The position numbers and the translations under genes are program-made. Shown in pieces: positions 32,779-41,030 of a DNA stretch of 42,952 nucleotides; position 1 is the first letter of the stretch, and every line of letters starts with the position of its first letter. This DNA comes from an uncultured Alphaproteobacteria bacterium (GTDB lineage Bacteria > Pseudomonadota > Alphaproteobacteria > Puniceispirillales > UBA1172). The stretch is from positions 1 to 42,952 of the forward strand of contig CALFYS010000033.1 in assembly GCA_937952245.1 (NCBI GenBank), read 5' to 3'. The notes beneath the pieces were generated by a model. It had not been told where the DNA came from, did not search any database, and saw only the letters and a program-made list of their open reading frames with translations.

Positions 32779-34233
32779 ATGGACGTCACACAAACATTAT
32801 CCGAAGGTTTGCAGCGCGAATTCAGCATTACGCTTACCGCAGCGCAAATCGATACCCGCGTTGATGAGCGGATCGCATCCCTCGCAACCGAAATCAAAAT
32901 GCCTGGCTTCCGCCCGGGTAAAGTGCCAGCAAGTGTTGTGAAAACACGCTATGGCAAACAGGTTCTGGGTGAAGTCCTGCAAGCGGCATTGGATGACGCG
33001 ACCCGTAAGGTGATCGAAGACAATGACCTGCGTGTTGCCACCAACCCTGCTTTGGATGTGACCGAATATGAAGAAGGTGGTGATCTGAAAGCCACGCTGA
33101 AAATGGAAGTCATGCCTGAACTGGAGCCGATTGACCTTTCAAAATTGGTGATTGATCGTCCTTCTGTTGAAGTTACCGACAAAGAAGTTGATGACGCGGT
33201 TGAAACCATCGCCAATGAAAATCGCCCCACCAAGCCTGTTGAAAAGAAGCGGGCGGTGAAATCAGGCGACACCGTTGTGATTGACTTTGTTGGCCGTGTT
33301 GATGGTGAAGCCTTTGAAGGCGGTGCCGCTGAAGGCCATCGTTTGGGCATTGGTTCAAACACCTTTATTCCAGGCTTTGAAGATGGTTTGATCGGCGCAA
33401 TGCCGGGGACAACCGTTGACGTGCCTGTGCAATTCCCTGCTGAATATCCTGCCGAACATCTCGCCGGCAAAGACAGCGTTTTTGAAGTCACCATTCATGA
33501 ATTGCACGAACCTGATGACATCAAAATTGATGATGAATTTGCCTCAACCCTTGGCATGGATAACCTTGATGCGCTGAAAGCCGCGGTTCGTGAACAAATC
33601 GGCCGCCAGCACAACACCGCGATCCGCACCAAAGTCAAAACTTCTGTTCTGGACTCACTTGATGAGATTTTGGGCGAATTTGACGTGCCGCCATCATTGG
33701 TGGCTCAGGAATATTCATCCATCTGCCACGCCATGAACCCCCATGAGCATCATGAAGGTGACCATGACCATTCTTGTGATGATGGTATGTCTGATGAAGA
33801 TAAGGCTGAAGCGGATCTTCTGGCCAACCGCCGCGTTCGTTTGGGCATGGCGCTGACTGAAATTGGTCGCGTGAACAATCTTCAGGTCACTGAAGAAGAA
33901 AAGAATCGCGCTATTTTCGCGGAAGCCCAGCGTCACCCGGGTCAAGAACAGCAGGTTCTGGAATATTTCCAAAAGAACCCACAAGCCGCGCAAAACCTTG
34001 CCGGTCCTGTTTTTGAAGATAAAGTTATCGACTACATCCTTGAAATGGCGACCGTCAATGACAACGTCATGTCTGTAGAAGACCTTTACAAGGTTGATGA
34101 AGACGCGGGCAAACCTGCGGCCAAGAAAGCGACGAAGAAAGCGGCGAAAAAGACAGCCGCCAAAAAGACCGCGAAAAAGGCTGCAACCAAGAAAAAAGCC
34201 GCCGCTAAATCATCGGCCAAAAAGAAAGATTAG
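32779..34233 (+). CDS. tig: Trigger factor
   Basis: Ribosome-bound chaperone and peptidyl-prolyl isomerase. The 484-residue product has the ribosome-binding FRPGKVP (44-50), the FKBP domain (about 160-245, GDTVVIDFVGRVDGEAFEGG) and the C-terminal chaperone arms. Two parts are unusual. A His/Asp-rich stretch at 317-335 holds six His and a Cys (HEHHEGDHDHSC). A Lys/Ala tail of about 40 residues (445-484) resembles histone H1-like tails. The ATG has AGGA upstream. It heads the tig-clpP-clpX-lon-hup block, with clpP 32 nt downstream. Confidence 0.96.
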   Translation: MDVTQTLSEGLQREFSITLTAAQIDTRVDERIASLATEIKMPGFRPGKVPASVVKTRYGKQVLGEVLQAALDDATRKVIEDNDLRVATNPALDVTEYEEGGDLKATLKMEVMPELEPIDLSKLVIDRPSVEVTDKEVDDAVETIANENRPTKPVEKKRAVKSGDTVVIDFVGRVDGEAFEGGAAEGHRLGIGSNTFIPGFEDGLIGAMPGTTVDVPVQFPAEYPAEHLAGKDSVFEVTIHELHEPDDIKIDDEFASTLGMDNLDALKAAVREQIGRQHNTAIRTKVKTSVLDSLDEILGEFDVPPSLVAQEYSSICHAMNPHEHHEGDHDHSCDDGMSDEDKAEADLLANRRVRLGMALTEIGRVNNLQVTEEEKNRAIFAEAQRHPGQEQQVLEYFQKNPQAAQNLAGPVFEDKVIDYILEMATVNDNVMSVEDLYKVDEDAGKPAAKKATKKAAKKTAAKKTAKKAATKKKAAAKSSAKKKD

Positions 34234-34265
34234 CAAAAGCCCGCTTTGGGCAGATAGGAAAACTG

Positions 34266-34910
34266 ATGACAACGCCGTTTGTTGATAATGCCCAAAATAC
34301 TTATGGTTCTGCTCTGGTGCCGATGGTGGTGGAGCAGACCAGCCGTGGTGAACGTGCTTTTGATATTTATTCCCGCCTTTTAAAAGAACGGATTATCTTT
34401 ATCAACGGCCCGATTGATGACGCGGTGTCTTCCGTGATTTGCGCGCAATTGCTGTTCTTGGAATCAGAAAACCCAAAGCTTGATATTTCCATGTATATCA
34501 ACTCACCCGGCGGCATCGTGACCTCTGGTTTGGCGATTTACGACACGATGGAATATATCCGCCCCGAAGTTTCAACCGTTTGCATGGGGCAGGCGGCGTC
34601 TATGGGGTCATTGCTGTTGATGGCGGGTGCCGCGGGCAAGCGGTACAGCCTGCCTAACTCACGGATCATGACACACCAGCCTTCTGGCGGGTTTTCCGGC
34701 CAGGCGACGGATATTGAAATTCATGCCCGTGAAATCCTTAGTCTTCGTGAACGGCTCAATGGCATTTATGTCAAGCATACCGGCCGTAAATTAAGCGATA
34801 TTGAAAAGATTATGGAACGCGACACGTTCATGTCACCCGAAGAAGCCCTGAAGCATGGGTTGATTGACGAAGTGGTTGAAAAGCGTCCTGTTCCGAAGGA
34901 TGAAAAGTAA
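34266..34910 (+). CDS. clpP: ATP-dependent Clp protease proteolytic subunit
   Basis: Serine protease barrel partnering with ClpX and ClpA. The 214-residue product has catalytic Ser112 (GQAASMGS), His137 (RIMTHQPSGG) and Asp186 (ERDTFMSPEEA). YINSPGGIVTSGLAIYDTM is typical. AGGA lies nine nt before the ATG. In alphaproteobacteria ClpXP degrades CtrA, which links this block to the regulators at 6-9 kb. clpX follows after 111 nt. Confidence 0.98.
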   Translation: MTTPFVDNAQNTYGSALVPMVVEQTSRGERAFDIYSRLLKERIIFINGPIDDAVSSVICAQLLFLESENPKLDISMYINSPGGIVTSGLAIYDTMEYIRPEVSTVCMGQAASMGSLLLMAGAAGKRYSLPNSRIMTHQPSGGFSGQATDIEIHAREILSLRERLNGIYVKHTGRKLSDIEKIMERDTFMSPEEALKHGLIDEVVEKRPVPKDEK

Positions 34911-35021
34911 TCTTTTCGGCTGATCTCTTTTCCAATCACATCAATGTGAAGATCGATTTCGATTTTTTTTATTTGCTGAACAACGCAAACCCTGTTTAGA
35001 TAGCGGGGTAGGAGTAGCGTT

Positions 35022-36293
35022 ATGTCTAATACTGGTGATAATTCAGAAGCCAAAAACACACTATTTTGTTCGTTCTGTGGTAAAAGCCAACATGAAGTGA
35101 AGAAATTAATTGCAGGGCCAACCGTGTTCATCTGCGATGAATGTGTTGAGCTGTGCATGGATATTATCAAAGAAGAACATAAAGCCACCTTAACAAAATC
35201 AGCCGACGGTGTGCCAACCCCGCGTGAGATTTGTGATTTCCTTGACGAATATGTCATTGGCCAAGCCCGCGCGAAAAAGGTGCTGTCTGTCGCTGTTCAC
35301 AACCATTACAAGCGTCTTGCCCATGGCGGTAAGCCCGGTGATGTTGAAATTTCAAAGTCAAACATCATGCTCTTGGGGCCAACAGGTTGCGGGAAAACCT
35401 TGCTGGCACAAACCTTAGCGCGCATCCTTGATGTGCCCTTCACCATGGCCGATGCCACAACATTAACCGAAGCTGGTTATGTTGGTGAAGATGTTGAAAA
35501 CATTATCTTAAAACTGCTTCAAGCCGCTGATTATAATGTCGAACGCGCCCAGCGTGGGATTGTCTATATTGACGAAGTGGATAAGATTTCGCGCAAGTCG
35601 GACAACCCATCCATCACCCGTGATGTTTCAGGGGAAGGGGTTCAGCAGGCTTTGTTGAAAATCATGGAAGGCACGGTTGCTTCTGTTCCGCCGCAAGGTG
35701 GCCGCAAGCATCCCCAGCAAGAGTTTTTGCAGGTTGATACCACTAATATCTTGTTTATTTGTGGCGGCGCCTTTGCGGGTCTCGATAAATTGATCGCTGG
35801 CCGCAACAAAGGCTCTGGCATTGGTTTTGGTGCTGATGTTCAGGCCGAAGATGATAAATCCACTGGCGAACGTCTGGCTGAGGTTGAACCAGAAGATCTG
35901 CTGAAATTCGGTTTGATCCCAGAATTTGTCGGTCGTCTGCCGGTTCTCGCCACATTGGAAGATTTGGACGAAGACGCGTTGGTACGTATCTTGACCGAAC
36001 CGCGCAACGCGCTGACCAAGCAATATCAATCGTTGTTCAGCATGGATGATGTAAACCTTGATTTCCGCCCTGATGCGCTTCAGGCGATTGCCCAGAAAGC
36101 CATCGAACGGAAGACAGGGGCGCGCGGCCTTCGTGCGATTATCGAATCCATGTTGATCGAAACCATGTTTGATATTCCAACATCCGATGATGTGGAAGAA
36201 GTTGTGATCAATGCTGATGTGATTGAAAAGAATGCACCACCCATCATTGTTCACGCCAAAGGCAAGAAGAACGAAGCTGACGCCCCTGCTTAA
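35022..36293 (+). CDS. clpX: ATP-dependent Clp protease ATPase subunit ClpX
   Basis: AAA+ unfoldase that feeds substrates to ClpP. The 423-residue product has the N-terminal C4 zinc finger (C16, C19, C38, C41), Walker A GPTGCGKT (119-126), Walker B IVYIDEVDKI, the GYVGEDVEN pore loop and the sensor GARGLRAIIE. An IGF-type loop for ClpP docking is present as GSGIGFGAD. GGAG precedes the ATG. It has its own short leader after clpP. Confidence 0.98.
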   Translation: MSNTGDNSEAKNTLFCSFCGKSQHEVKKLIAGPTVFICDECVELCMDIIKEEHKATLTKSADGVPTPREICDFLDEYVIGQARAKKVLSVAVHNHYKRLAHGGKPGDVEISKSNIMLLGPTGCGKTLLAQTLARILDVPFTMADATTLTEAGYVGEDVENIILKLLQAADYNVERAQRGIVYIDEVDKISRKSDNPSITRDVSGEGVQQALLKIMEGTVASVPPQGGRKHPQQEFLQVDTTNILFICGGAFAGLDKLIAGRNKGSGIGFGADVQAEDDKSTGERLAEVEPEDLLKFGLIPEFVGRLPVLATLEDLDEDALVRILTEPRNALTKQYQSLFSMDDVNLDFRPDALQAIAQKAIERKTGARGLRAIIESMLIETMFDIPTSDDVEEVVINADVIEKNAPPIIVHAKGKKNEADAPA

Positions 36294-36329
36294 TGAACAA
36301 ATAAATCAGGGTTTTAAGATTGATGGTGA

Positions 36330-36349
36330 TGAACAAAACTCTTTGTTCA
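36330..36349 (+). repeat. Inverted repeat upstream of lon
   Basis: TGAACAAA-ACTC-TTTGTTCA is a perfect 8-bp stem with a 4-nt loop, 37 nt after the clpX stop. The arms contain the GAACAAA word also seen in front of recA, and another copy lies at 36295-36301. There is no U-run, so it is a poor terminator; an operator is possible. Confidence 0.55.
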
Positions 36350-36352
36350 ACC

Positions 36353-36380
36353 CTTGATTTTGAGGCGTGGCTTCCCAAAT
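36353..36380 (+). promoter_or_regulatory. Sigma32-like promoter of lon
   Basis: CTTGAT (36353-36358) and CCCAAAT (36374-36380) are spaced by 15 nt and resemble the heat-shock consensus CTTGAA / CCCCAT. A transcript from here would start near 36388, after the GTG at 36367, which supports the later start for lon. Confidence 0.45.
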
Positions 36381-36417
36381 AAAGACAATAACACTTGCGC
36401 CATTTGGAGTTTGTCCG

Positions 36418-38829
36418 TTGGAAAATCCAGAAATGACTTCCCCTCGTTACCCCGTTCTTCCGTTGCGGGATATTGTTGTGTTCCCGCACATGATCGTGCC
36501 TCTTTTTGTTGGCCGCGAAAAATCTGTTCGCGCCCTTGAAGAAGTCATGAATGACGACAAACAAATTCTGCTGGTTTCGCAAAAAGAAGCGGGGCAAGAA
36601 AATCCTTCTGCTGAAGACCTTTACACGGTCGGGACGGTGGGCACGGTTCTGCAATTGCTGAAACTGCCTGATGGCGCGATCAAAGTCTTGGTGGAAGGCA
36701 ATAGCCGCGCCCAAATCACCAAATTCGATGAAGTTGATGGCTTTTTGCAAGCCGACATCACCATGCCTGATGAAGACATGGGGGATAACCCTGTTGAGAC
36801 CACGGCGTTGAGCCGGACGGTTTTGCAGCAGTTTGAAGATTACATCAAATTGAATAAGAAAATCCCATCTGAGGTCATGGTCTCCCTGTCTCAGGTCGAA
36901 GATGAAAGCAAAGTGGCGGATACCATCGCCTCGCATCTGAATGTCAATATCGCTGAAAAGCAGGAATTGTTGGAAATCAATTCTGTGCCGGAACGGTTGG
37001 AAAAAATCTTCAGCTTCATGAACAATGAAATTGGCGTCATGAAAGTTGAAAAGCGGATTCGCAATCGCGTCAAACGCCAGATGGAAAAATCCCAGCGTGA
37101 GTATTATTTGAACGAGCAAATCAAAGCCATCCAAAAAGAATTGGGTGAGGGCGATGATGGCCGTAATGAAATTCAAGAAATTGAAGAAAAGCTGAATAAC
37201 ACGAAACTCAGCAAAGAAGCCTTTGAAAAAGTCTCGGCTGAGTTGAAAAAACTCAAGAACATGAGCCCCATGAGCGCGGAAGCCACGGTTGTTCGCAATT
37301 ACATTGATACAATGTTGGCGCTGCCATGGTCGAAGAAATCCCGCATTAAGAAAGATATTAATGTCGCGCGTGAAATCCTTGATGCTGATCATTACGGGCT
37401 TGAAAAAGTCAAAGACCGCATCATTGAATATCTGGCGGTTCAGAAGCGGATGAAAAAACCAAAAGGCCCGATTCTGTGTCTTGTTGGCCCTCCTGGTGTG
37501 GGGAAAACATCCCTTGGTCAGTCGATTGCCAAAGCCACAGGGCGTCAGTTTACCCGCATGGCCTTGGGCGGCGTTCGTGATGAAAGTGAAATCAGAGGCC
37601 ACCGCCGAACATATATTGGCTCGATGCCCGGGAAGATTGTCCAGAACCTGAAAAAGGTGGGGACAAGCAACCCGCTGATTCTGCTTGATGAGATTGACAA
37701 ATTAGGCGCTGATTGGCGTGGTGATCCATCATCGGCTTTGTTGGAAGTGCTGGATCCGGAACAGAACTCAACCTTCCAAGATCATTACATTGAAGTCGAT
37801 TATGACCTTTCTGATGTCATGTTCATCACCACCGCCAATACAATGAATATGCCGCAACCTTTGTTGGATCGGATGGAGATTATTCGTCTGTCGGGCTACA
37901 CCGAAGATGAAAAGGTTGAAATCGCCCGCCGCCATTTGATCAAGAAACAGGTCAAGGATCATGGTTTGAAAGACGGTGAGTTTGAACTGACCGATGATGC
38001 TTTGCGGAAAACCATTCAAAACTACACCCGTGAAGCGGGCGTGCGGAATATCGAACGTGAATTGGCACGTCTGGCGCGTAAAGCCGTGACGGAAATTGTC
38101 AGCGGTAAGGCTGATACGGTCAAAATCACGGTTGATAATCTGGAAGACTATTTGGGTGTACCTAAATTCCGCCGAAGCGAGATTGATGACAATGATCAAG
38201 TCGGCGTTACCACTGGTCTTGCTTGGACTGAAGTGGGCGGTGAATTGCTCAATATCGAAGCCGTGACCGTGCCGGGGAAGGGACGTGTGACCTCAACTGG
38301 TAAGCTGGGTTCGGTGATGAAAGAATCAATTCAAGCGGCGGAGTATTTTATTAAGAATCGCGCGCGTTTGATTGGGATTAAGTCTGAAGATTTAGCCAAG
38401 AATGATATTCACGTGCACGTCCCCGAAGGCGCAACCCCGAAAGATGGGCCATCCGCCGGTGTCGCGATGGTCACGTCATTGGTCTCCGCGCTCACCGGAA
38501 TTCCTGTTCGTGCCGATGTGGCCATGACAGGTGAAGTCACGTTGCGGGGCAGGGTGCTTGCCATTGGCGGGCTGAAGGAAAAACTCTTGGCCGCGGTTCG
38601 TGGCGGTATCAAAACAGCATTGATTCCATTGGAAAATCAGAAAGATTTGGCTGAAATCCCTGATAACATCAAAGACGCGCTGACAATTATTCCCGTCTCG
38701 ATGGTCGATGAAGTGTTGATCCACGCGCTTGTTGAAAAGACCCAAGCCTTGCCCGATGATGACATCAGCGATGATGCTGTTGTCAGCACCGAAGATGATG
38801 ACGATTCAAACAATCGCATCACTCATTAA
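36418..38829 (+). CDS. lon: ATP-dependent protease Lon
   Basis: Soluble AAA+ serine protease for misfolded and regulatory proteins. With this TTG start the product has 803 residues. The N-domain begins YPVLPLRDIVVFPHMIVPLF. Walker A GPPGVGK is at 357-363, and the catalytic Ser679 (KDGPSAGVAM) and Lys722 (GGLKEKLLAA) carry the same numbers as in E. coli. I prefer TTG 36418 because GGAG lies eight nt upstream. ATG 36433 lacks a site, and GTG 36367 would precede the predicted transcript start. The ATG start would shorten the protein by five residues. The C-terminus is Asp-rich. Confidence 0.95.
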   Translation: MENPEMTSPRYPVLPLRDIVVFPHMIVPLFVGREKSVRALEEVMNDDKQILLVSQKEAGQENPSAEDLYTVGTVGTVLQLLKLPDGAIKVLVEGNSRAQITKFDEVDGFLQADITMPDEDMGDNPVETTALSRTVLQQFEDYIKLNKKIPSEVMVSLSQVEDESKVADTIASHLNVNIAEKQELLEINSVPERLEKIFSFMNNEIGVMKVEKRIRNRVKRQMEKSQREYYLNEQIKAIQKELGEGDDGRNEIQEIEEKLNNTKLSKEAFEKVSAELKKLKNMSPMSAEATVVRNYIDTMLALPWSKKSRIKKDINVAREILDADHYGLEKVKDRIIEYLAVQKRMKKPKGPILCLVGPPGVGKTSLGQSIAKATGRQFTRMALGGVRDESEIRGHRRTYIGSMPGKIVQNLKKVGTSNPLILLDEIDKLGADWRGDPSSALLEVLDPEQNSTFQDHYIEVDYDLSDVMFITTANTMNMPQPLLDRMEIIRLSGYTEDEKVEIARRHLIKKQVKDHGLKDGEFELTDDALRKTIQNYTREAGVRNIERELARLARKAVTEIVSGKADTVKITVDNLEDYLGVPKFRRSEIDDNDQVGVTTGLAWTEVGGELLNIEAVTVPGKGRVTSTGKLGSVMKESIQAAEYFIKNRARLIGIKSEDLAKNDIHVHVPEGATPKDGPSAGVAMVTSLVSALTGIPVRADVAMTGEVTLRGRVLAIGGLKEKLLAAVRGGIKTALIPLENQKDLAEIPDNIKDALTIIPVSMVDEVLIHALVEKTQALPDDDISDDAVVSTEDDDDSNNRITH

Positions 38830-38875
38830 AGGTCAAGTTTCTGCGGTTTTTATTGCTTTTTAAGTGAGGAATTGT

Positions 38876-38905
38876 TTGACCAATTCGAAATTTTGATTGT
38901 AATAT
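38876..38905 (+). promoter_or_regulatory. Promoter of hup
   Basis: TTGACC (38876-38881) and TAATAT (38900-38905) are spaced by 18 nt, about 45 nt before the HU start in A/T-rich sequence. Confidence 0.5.
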
Positions 38906-38950
38906 AATTCTAGCAAATATGCTTTAACACAAACCACTTTGGGGGTTCCC

Positions 38951-39226
38951 ATGAACAAAAACGAACTCATTGCTTCCGTCGCTGACAGTGCTGGTCTTTC
39001 TAAGGCAGATGCCTCACGCGCTGTTGATGCCGTCATCTCTTCAATCGAAGGTGCACTTAAGTCTGGTGACGATGTACGTATTGTAGGTTTTGGTACATTT
39101 TCTGTAAGCAGCCGCGCTGCGACAACGGGTCGTAACCCGCGCACTGGTGAAGCCATTTCTATTCCTGCTTCAAAGCAGCCTAAGTTTAAGGCTGGCGCAC
39201 CATTGAAAGCAGCTGTGAACAGCTAA
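38951..39226 (+). CDS. hupB: DNA-binding protein HU
   Basis: A 91-residue histone-like DNA-bending protein. It begins MNKNELIASVADSAGLSK, has GFGTFSV, the DNA-binding arm RNPRTGEAI and the end FKAGAPLKAAVNS. The frame extends to 38939, but the ATG at 38951 follows GGGGGTTCCC and gives the standard length. It closes the tig-clpP-clpX-lon-hup block and ends at a strong terminator before tRNA-Val. Confidence 0.97.
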   Translation: MNKNELIASVADSAGLSKADASRAVDAVISSIEGALKSGDDVRIVGFGTFSVSSRAATTGRNPRTGEAISIPASKQPKFKAGAPLKAAVNS

Positions 39227-39244
39227 TTTTAAAAAAAATTTTAT

Positions 39245-39282
39245 AAGAATGGCCAGTTAATTGTTGCTGGCCATTCTTTTTT
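39245..39282 (+). terminator. Rho-independent terminator of hup
   Basis: AAGAATGGCCAG and CTGGCCATTCTT form a perfect 12-bp stem with a 10-nt loop, ending in six T. A separate GCTTAT-ACG-ATAAGC palindrome (39284-39298) lies between it and tRNA-Val. Confidence 0.9.
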
Positions 39283-39305
39283 GGCTTATACGATAAGCAC
39301 CTTGG

Positions 39306-39381
39306 GGGCGGTTAGCTCAGCTGGGAGAGCGACTGGTTTACACCCAGTAGGTCGGGGGTTCGAACCCCTCACCGCCCACCA
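39306..39381 (+). tRNA. tRNA-Val (TAC)
   Basis: Full cloverleaf: acceptor GGGCGGT/ACCGCCC, anticodon stem ACTGG/CCAGT, anticodon TAC at 39339-39341, T-loop GGTTCGAACCC, discriminator A and encoded CCA. Confidence 0.97.
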
Positions 39382-39384
39382 TCC

Positions 39385-39501
39385 ACCAAGTATGATATTG
39401 GTTAAAAAAATTACCGATATTTTGCTTGGTTTCCGTTAAGTCCATCTTGACAAGGATCATTGAAAGCCTTAATCAAGATGAACCTTTGAACAGCAATGTT
39501 C
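39385..39501 (+). repeat. Three consecutive stem-loops in the tRNA-Val / tRNA-Asp spacer
   Basis: Stem 1 (39385-39430): ACCAAG/CTTGGT and ATATTGGT/ACCGATAT with a mostly pairable 4x4 internal loop and a 10-nt A-rich loop. Stem 2 (39443-39480): CATCTTG/CAAGATG with inner AAGG/CCTT. Stem 3 (39488-39501): GAACA-GCAA-TGTTC, closed by a GNRA-type tetraloop. They fill most of the 124-nt spacer. They could guide tRNA processing or be a small RNA. Confidence 0.6.
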
Positions 39502-39505
39502 TTGC

Positions 39506-39582
<77 letters not shown>

Positions 39583-39590
39583 TTTTTATA

Positions 39591-40487
39591 ATGTCGAAAC
39601 TTCCCCCCATTTCATATATGCAGCGCACCCGGGATTATTACCTGGCGCTTGGTTATGGCAATCCTTATCAATGGGCGCATTTTGAAGACGTTCCCTTTGC
39701 GCCGTTTACCAAAGACCTGTCATCGGCAAAAATCGCGCTTGTCACCACCGCCGCCCCGTTTCAGGCTGATAAAGGGGATCAAGGCCCGGGCGCGCCGATG
39801 AACGCGGATGCGAAATTCTATCGGGTCTATACCAAACCGATTGACCCAATGCCGGATTTACGGATTGCCCATGTGGCGATTGATCGTGACCACACAAGCG
39901 CCGAAGACATAGGCAGTTATCTGCCCATAAACGCGCTGAAAAACGCTGAAAACAATAAAGTGATCAAATCCGTCAATCACCGGATTTATGGCTTGCCCAC
40001 CAATCGTTCAAAACGCACCACCACCGAACAAGATATTCCGGAACTCTTGGCATTGATCAAAGAGGATCAGGTGGACGCGGTTGTATTGGTGCCGAATTGT
40101 CCGGTTTGCCATCAATCGGTCAGCATGGCCGCCCGCGCCATTGAAGACAGCGGCATCCCCACGGTGATCATGGGTTGCGCATTGGATATTGTTGAACATT
40201 GCGGCGTGCCGCGGTTTGTGTTTTCGGATTTTCCTTTGGGCAATGGCGCGGGCAAACCCCATGACATCGCATCGCAAAACCAAACCTTACAATTGGCGTT
40301 GGACCTGTTGGTTGAGGTACAAGCCCCGCGTAGCACCGTAACCTCGCCCATAGAATGGGCAGAGGATCACGATTGGAAATTGGATTACAGCAACGCTGAC
40401 CGATTGTCCGAGGAAGAGATTAAAGCACGCCGCGCGGCCTTTGATGCGGGTAAATCCGCCGCTAAAGCCATTCGTGATCAATCCTGA
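39591..40487 (+). CDS. GrdB/PrdB-like reductase family protein with CxxC motif
   Basis: A 298-residue protein resembling the glycine/sarcosine/betaine/D-proline reductase component B family. It has IALVTTAAPF near 48-57, a DHTSAEDIGSYLPINAL segment (100-116) like the family's DxxDxNxxFPxxRL, and VDAVVLVPNCPVCHQS with C170 and C173 where selenoprotein members carry Sec-x-x-Cys. Further cysteines are C196 and C204. No in-frame UGA is present, so this is a cysteine form. Known members are clostridial Stickland enzymes; the role in an apparently aerobic bacterium is unknown. It starts 8 nt after tRNA-Asp without a Shine-Dalgarno. Confidence 0.6.
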   Translation: MSKLPPISYMQRTRDYYLALGYGNPYQWAHFEDVPFAPFTKDLSSAKIALVTTAAPFQADKGDQGPGAPMNADAKFYRVYTKPIDPMPDLRIAHVAIDRDHTSAEDIGSYLPINALKNAENNKVIKSVNHRIYGLPTNRSKRTTTEQDIPELLALIKEDQVDAVVLVPNCPVCHQSVSMAARAIEDSGIPTVIMGCALDIVEHCGVPRFVFSDFPLGNGAGKPHDIASQNQTLQLALDLLVEVQAPRSTVTSPIEWAEDHDWKLDYSNADRLSEEEIKARRAAFDAGKSAAKAIRDQS

Positions 40488-40503
40488 TCAAGCCGGGCAT
40501 GAT

Positions 40504-40529
40504 CAATGCCATCAGGTTTTGTGGCATTG
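40504..40529. repeat. Stem-loop between the reductase-like gene and the cupin gene
   Basis: CAATGCCA and TGGCATTG form a perfect 8-bp stem with a 10-nt loop, 16 nt after the stop codon. There is no T-run on the plus strand. It may be a Rho-assisted terminator or processing site. Confidence 0.5.
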
Positions 40530-40568
40530 AAAGCAAAAACATCAAGAAATTTTGAAAATGCTGTGTCA

Positions 40569-40591
40569 TGATGATGTAAACAACATGATCA
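40569..40591. promoter_or_regulatory. Operator-like palindrome in front of the cupin gene
   Basis: TGATGATGT-AAACA-ACATGATCA is a 9-bp inverted repeat with one mismatch, ending just before the GAGGG ribosome-binding site of the cupin gene. The position suits a repressor. No regulator gene is adjacent. Confidence 0.5.
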
Positions 40592-40603
40592 GAGGGACGG
40601 ACC

Positions 40604-40984
40604 ATGGCCAGCAAACCTGAAAATTTTTACAGCCTGAATGATTTAAGTGACGGTATTTTCCGGCAATTAACCGATGATATTACCGCCCATATTTTTCCAG
40701 CCGAACAATCCATGGCATCAATTGTGCATATCGCCCCCCATGCCCATGGCACGATGCACAGTCACCCGCAAGAACAATGGAGCATCTTAATCGAAGGAAG
40801 CGCCACACGGCTTCAAGGCGGGGAAGAAATCCCTGTAGCAAAAGGTGATTTTTGGGTCGCCCCGGGCGGGGTGGAACACGGCATTATTGGCGGGCCTGAT
40901 GGCGCGGTGATTGTCGATATATTTGCCCCAGCACGCCCTGAATATACAAAGCCCGGCTCTGGCTTTGCGGGGGCGTCTCAATAG
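40604..40984 (+). CDS. Cupin domain protein
   Basis: A 126-residue single-domain cupin. Motif 1 has His52 and His54 with Glu57 or Gln58 (MHSHPQEQWSILIEG). Motif 2 is GDFWVAPGGVEHGI with His92. Together these make a complete metal site. It may be a small dioxygenase, isomerase or sensor; the sequence does not decide. GAGGGACGGACC precedes the ATG. It is 46 nt upstream of the RraA-family gene in the same direction, probably one operon. Confidence 0.85.
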   Translation: MASKPENFYSLNDLSDGIFRQLTDDITAHIFPAEQSMASIVHIAPHAHGTMHSHPQEQWSILIEGSATRLQGGEEIPVAKGDFWVAPGGVEHGIIGGPDGAVIVDIFAPARPEYTKPGSGFAGASQ

Positions 40985-41030
40985 GCTCGCGCCGCTTTCA
41001 TAACTTCATGTATCGAATAAGGATAACACC

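Noticed and set aside
36244..37602. Long minus-strand open frame (452 codons) opposite clpX end and lon
   Set aside because: It lies wholly antisense to clearly real clpX and lon. Its translation is rich in Phe, Ile, His and Asn as expected of a shadow frame, and it shows no domain.
39591..40487. Selenoprotein, by analogy with GrdB/PrdB
   Set aside because: There is no in-frame UGA in the gene and the expected Sec position is a cysteine codon.
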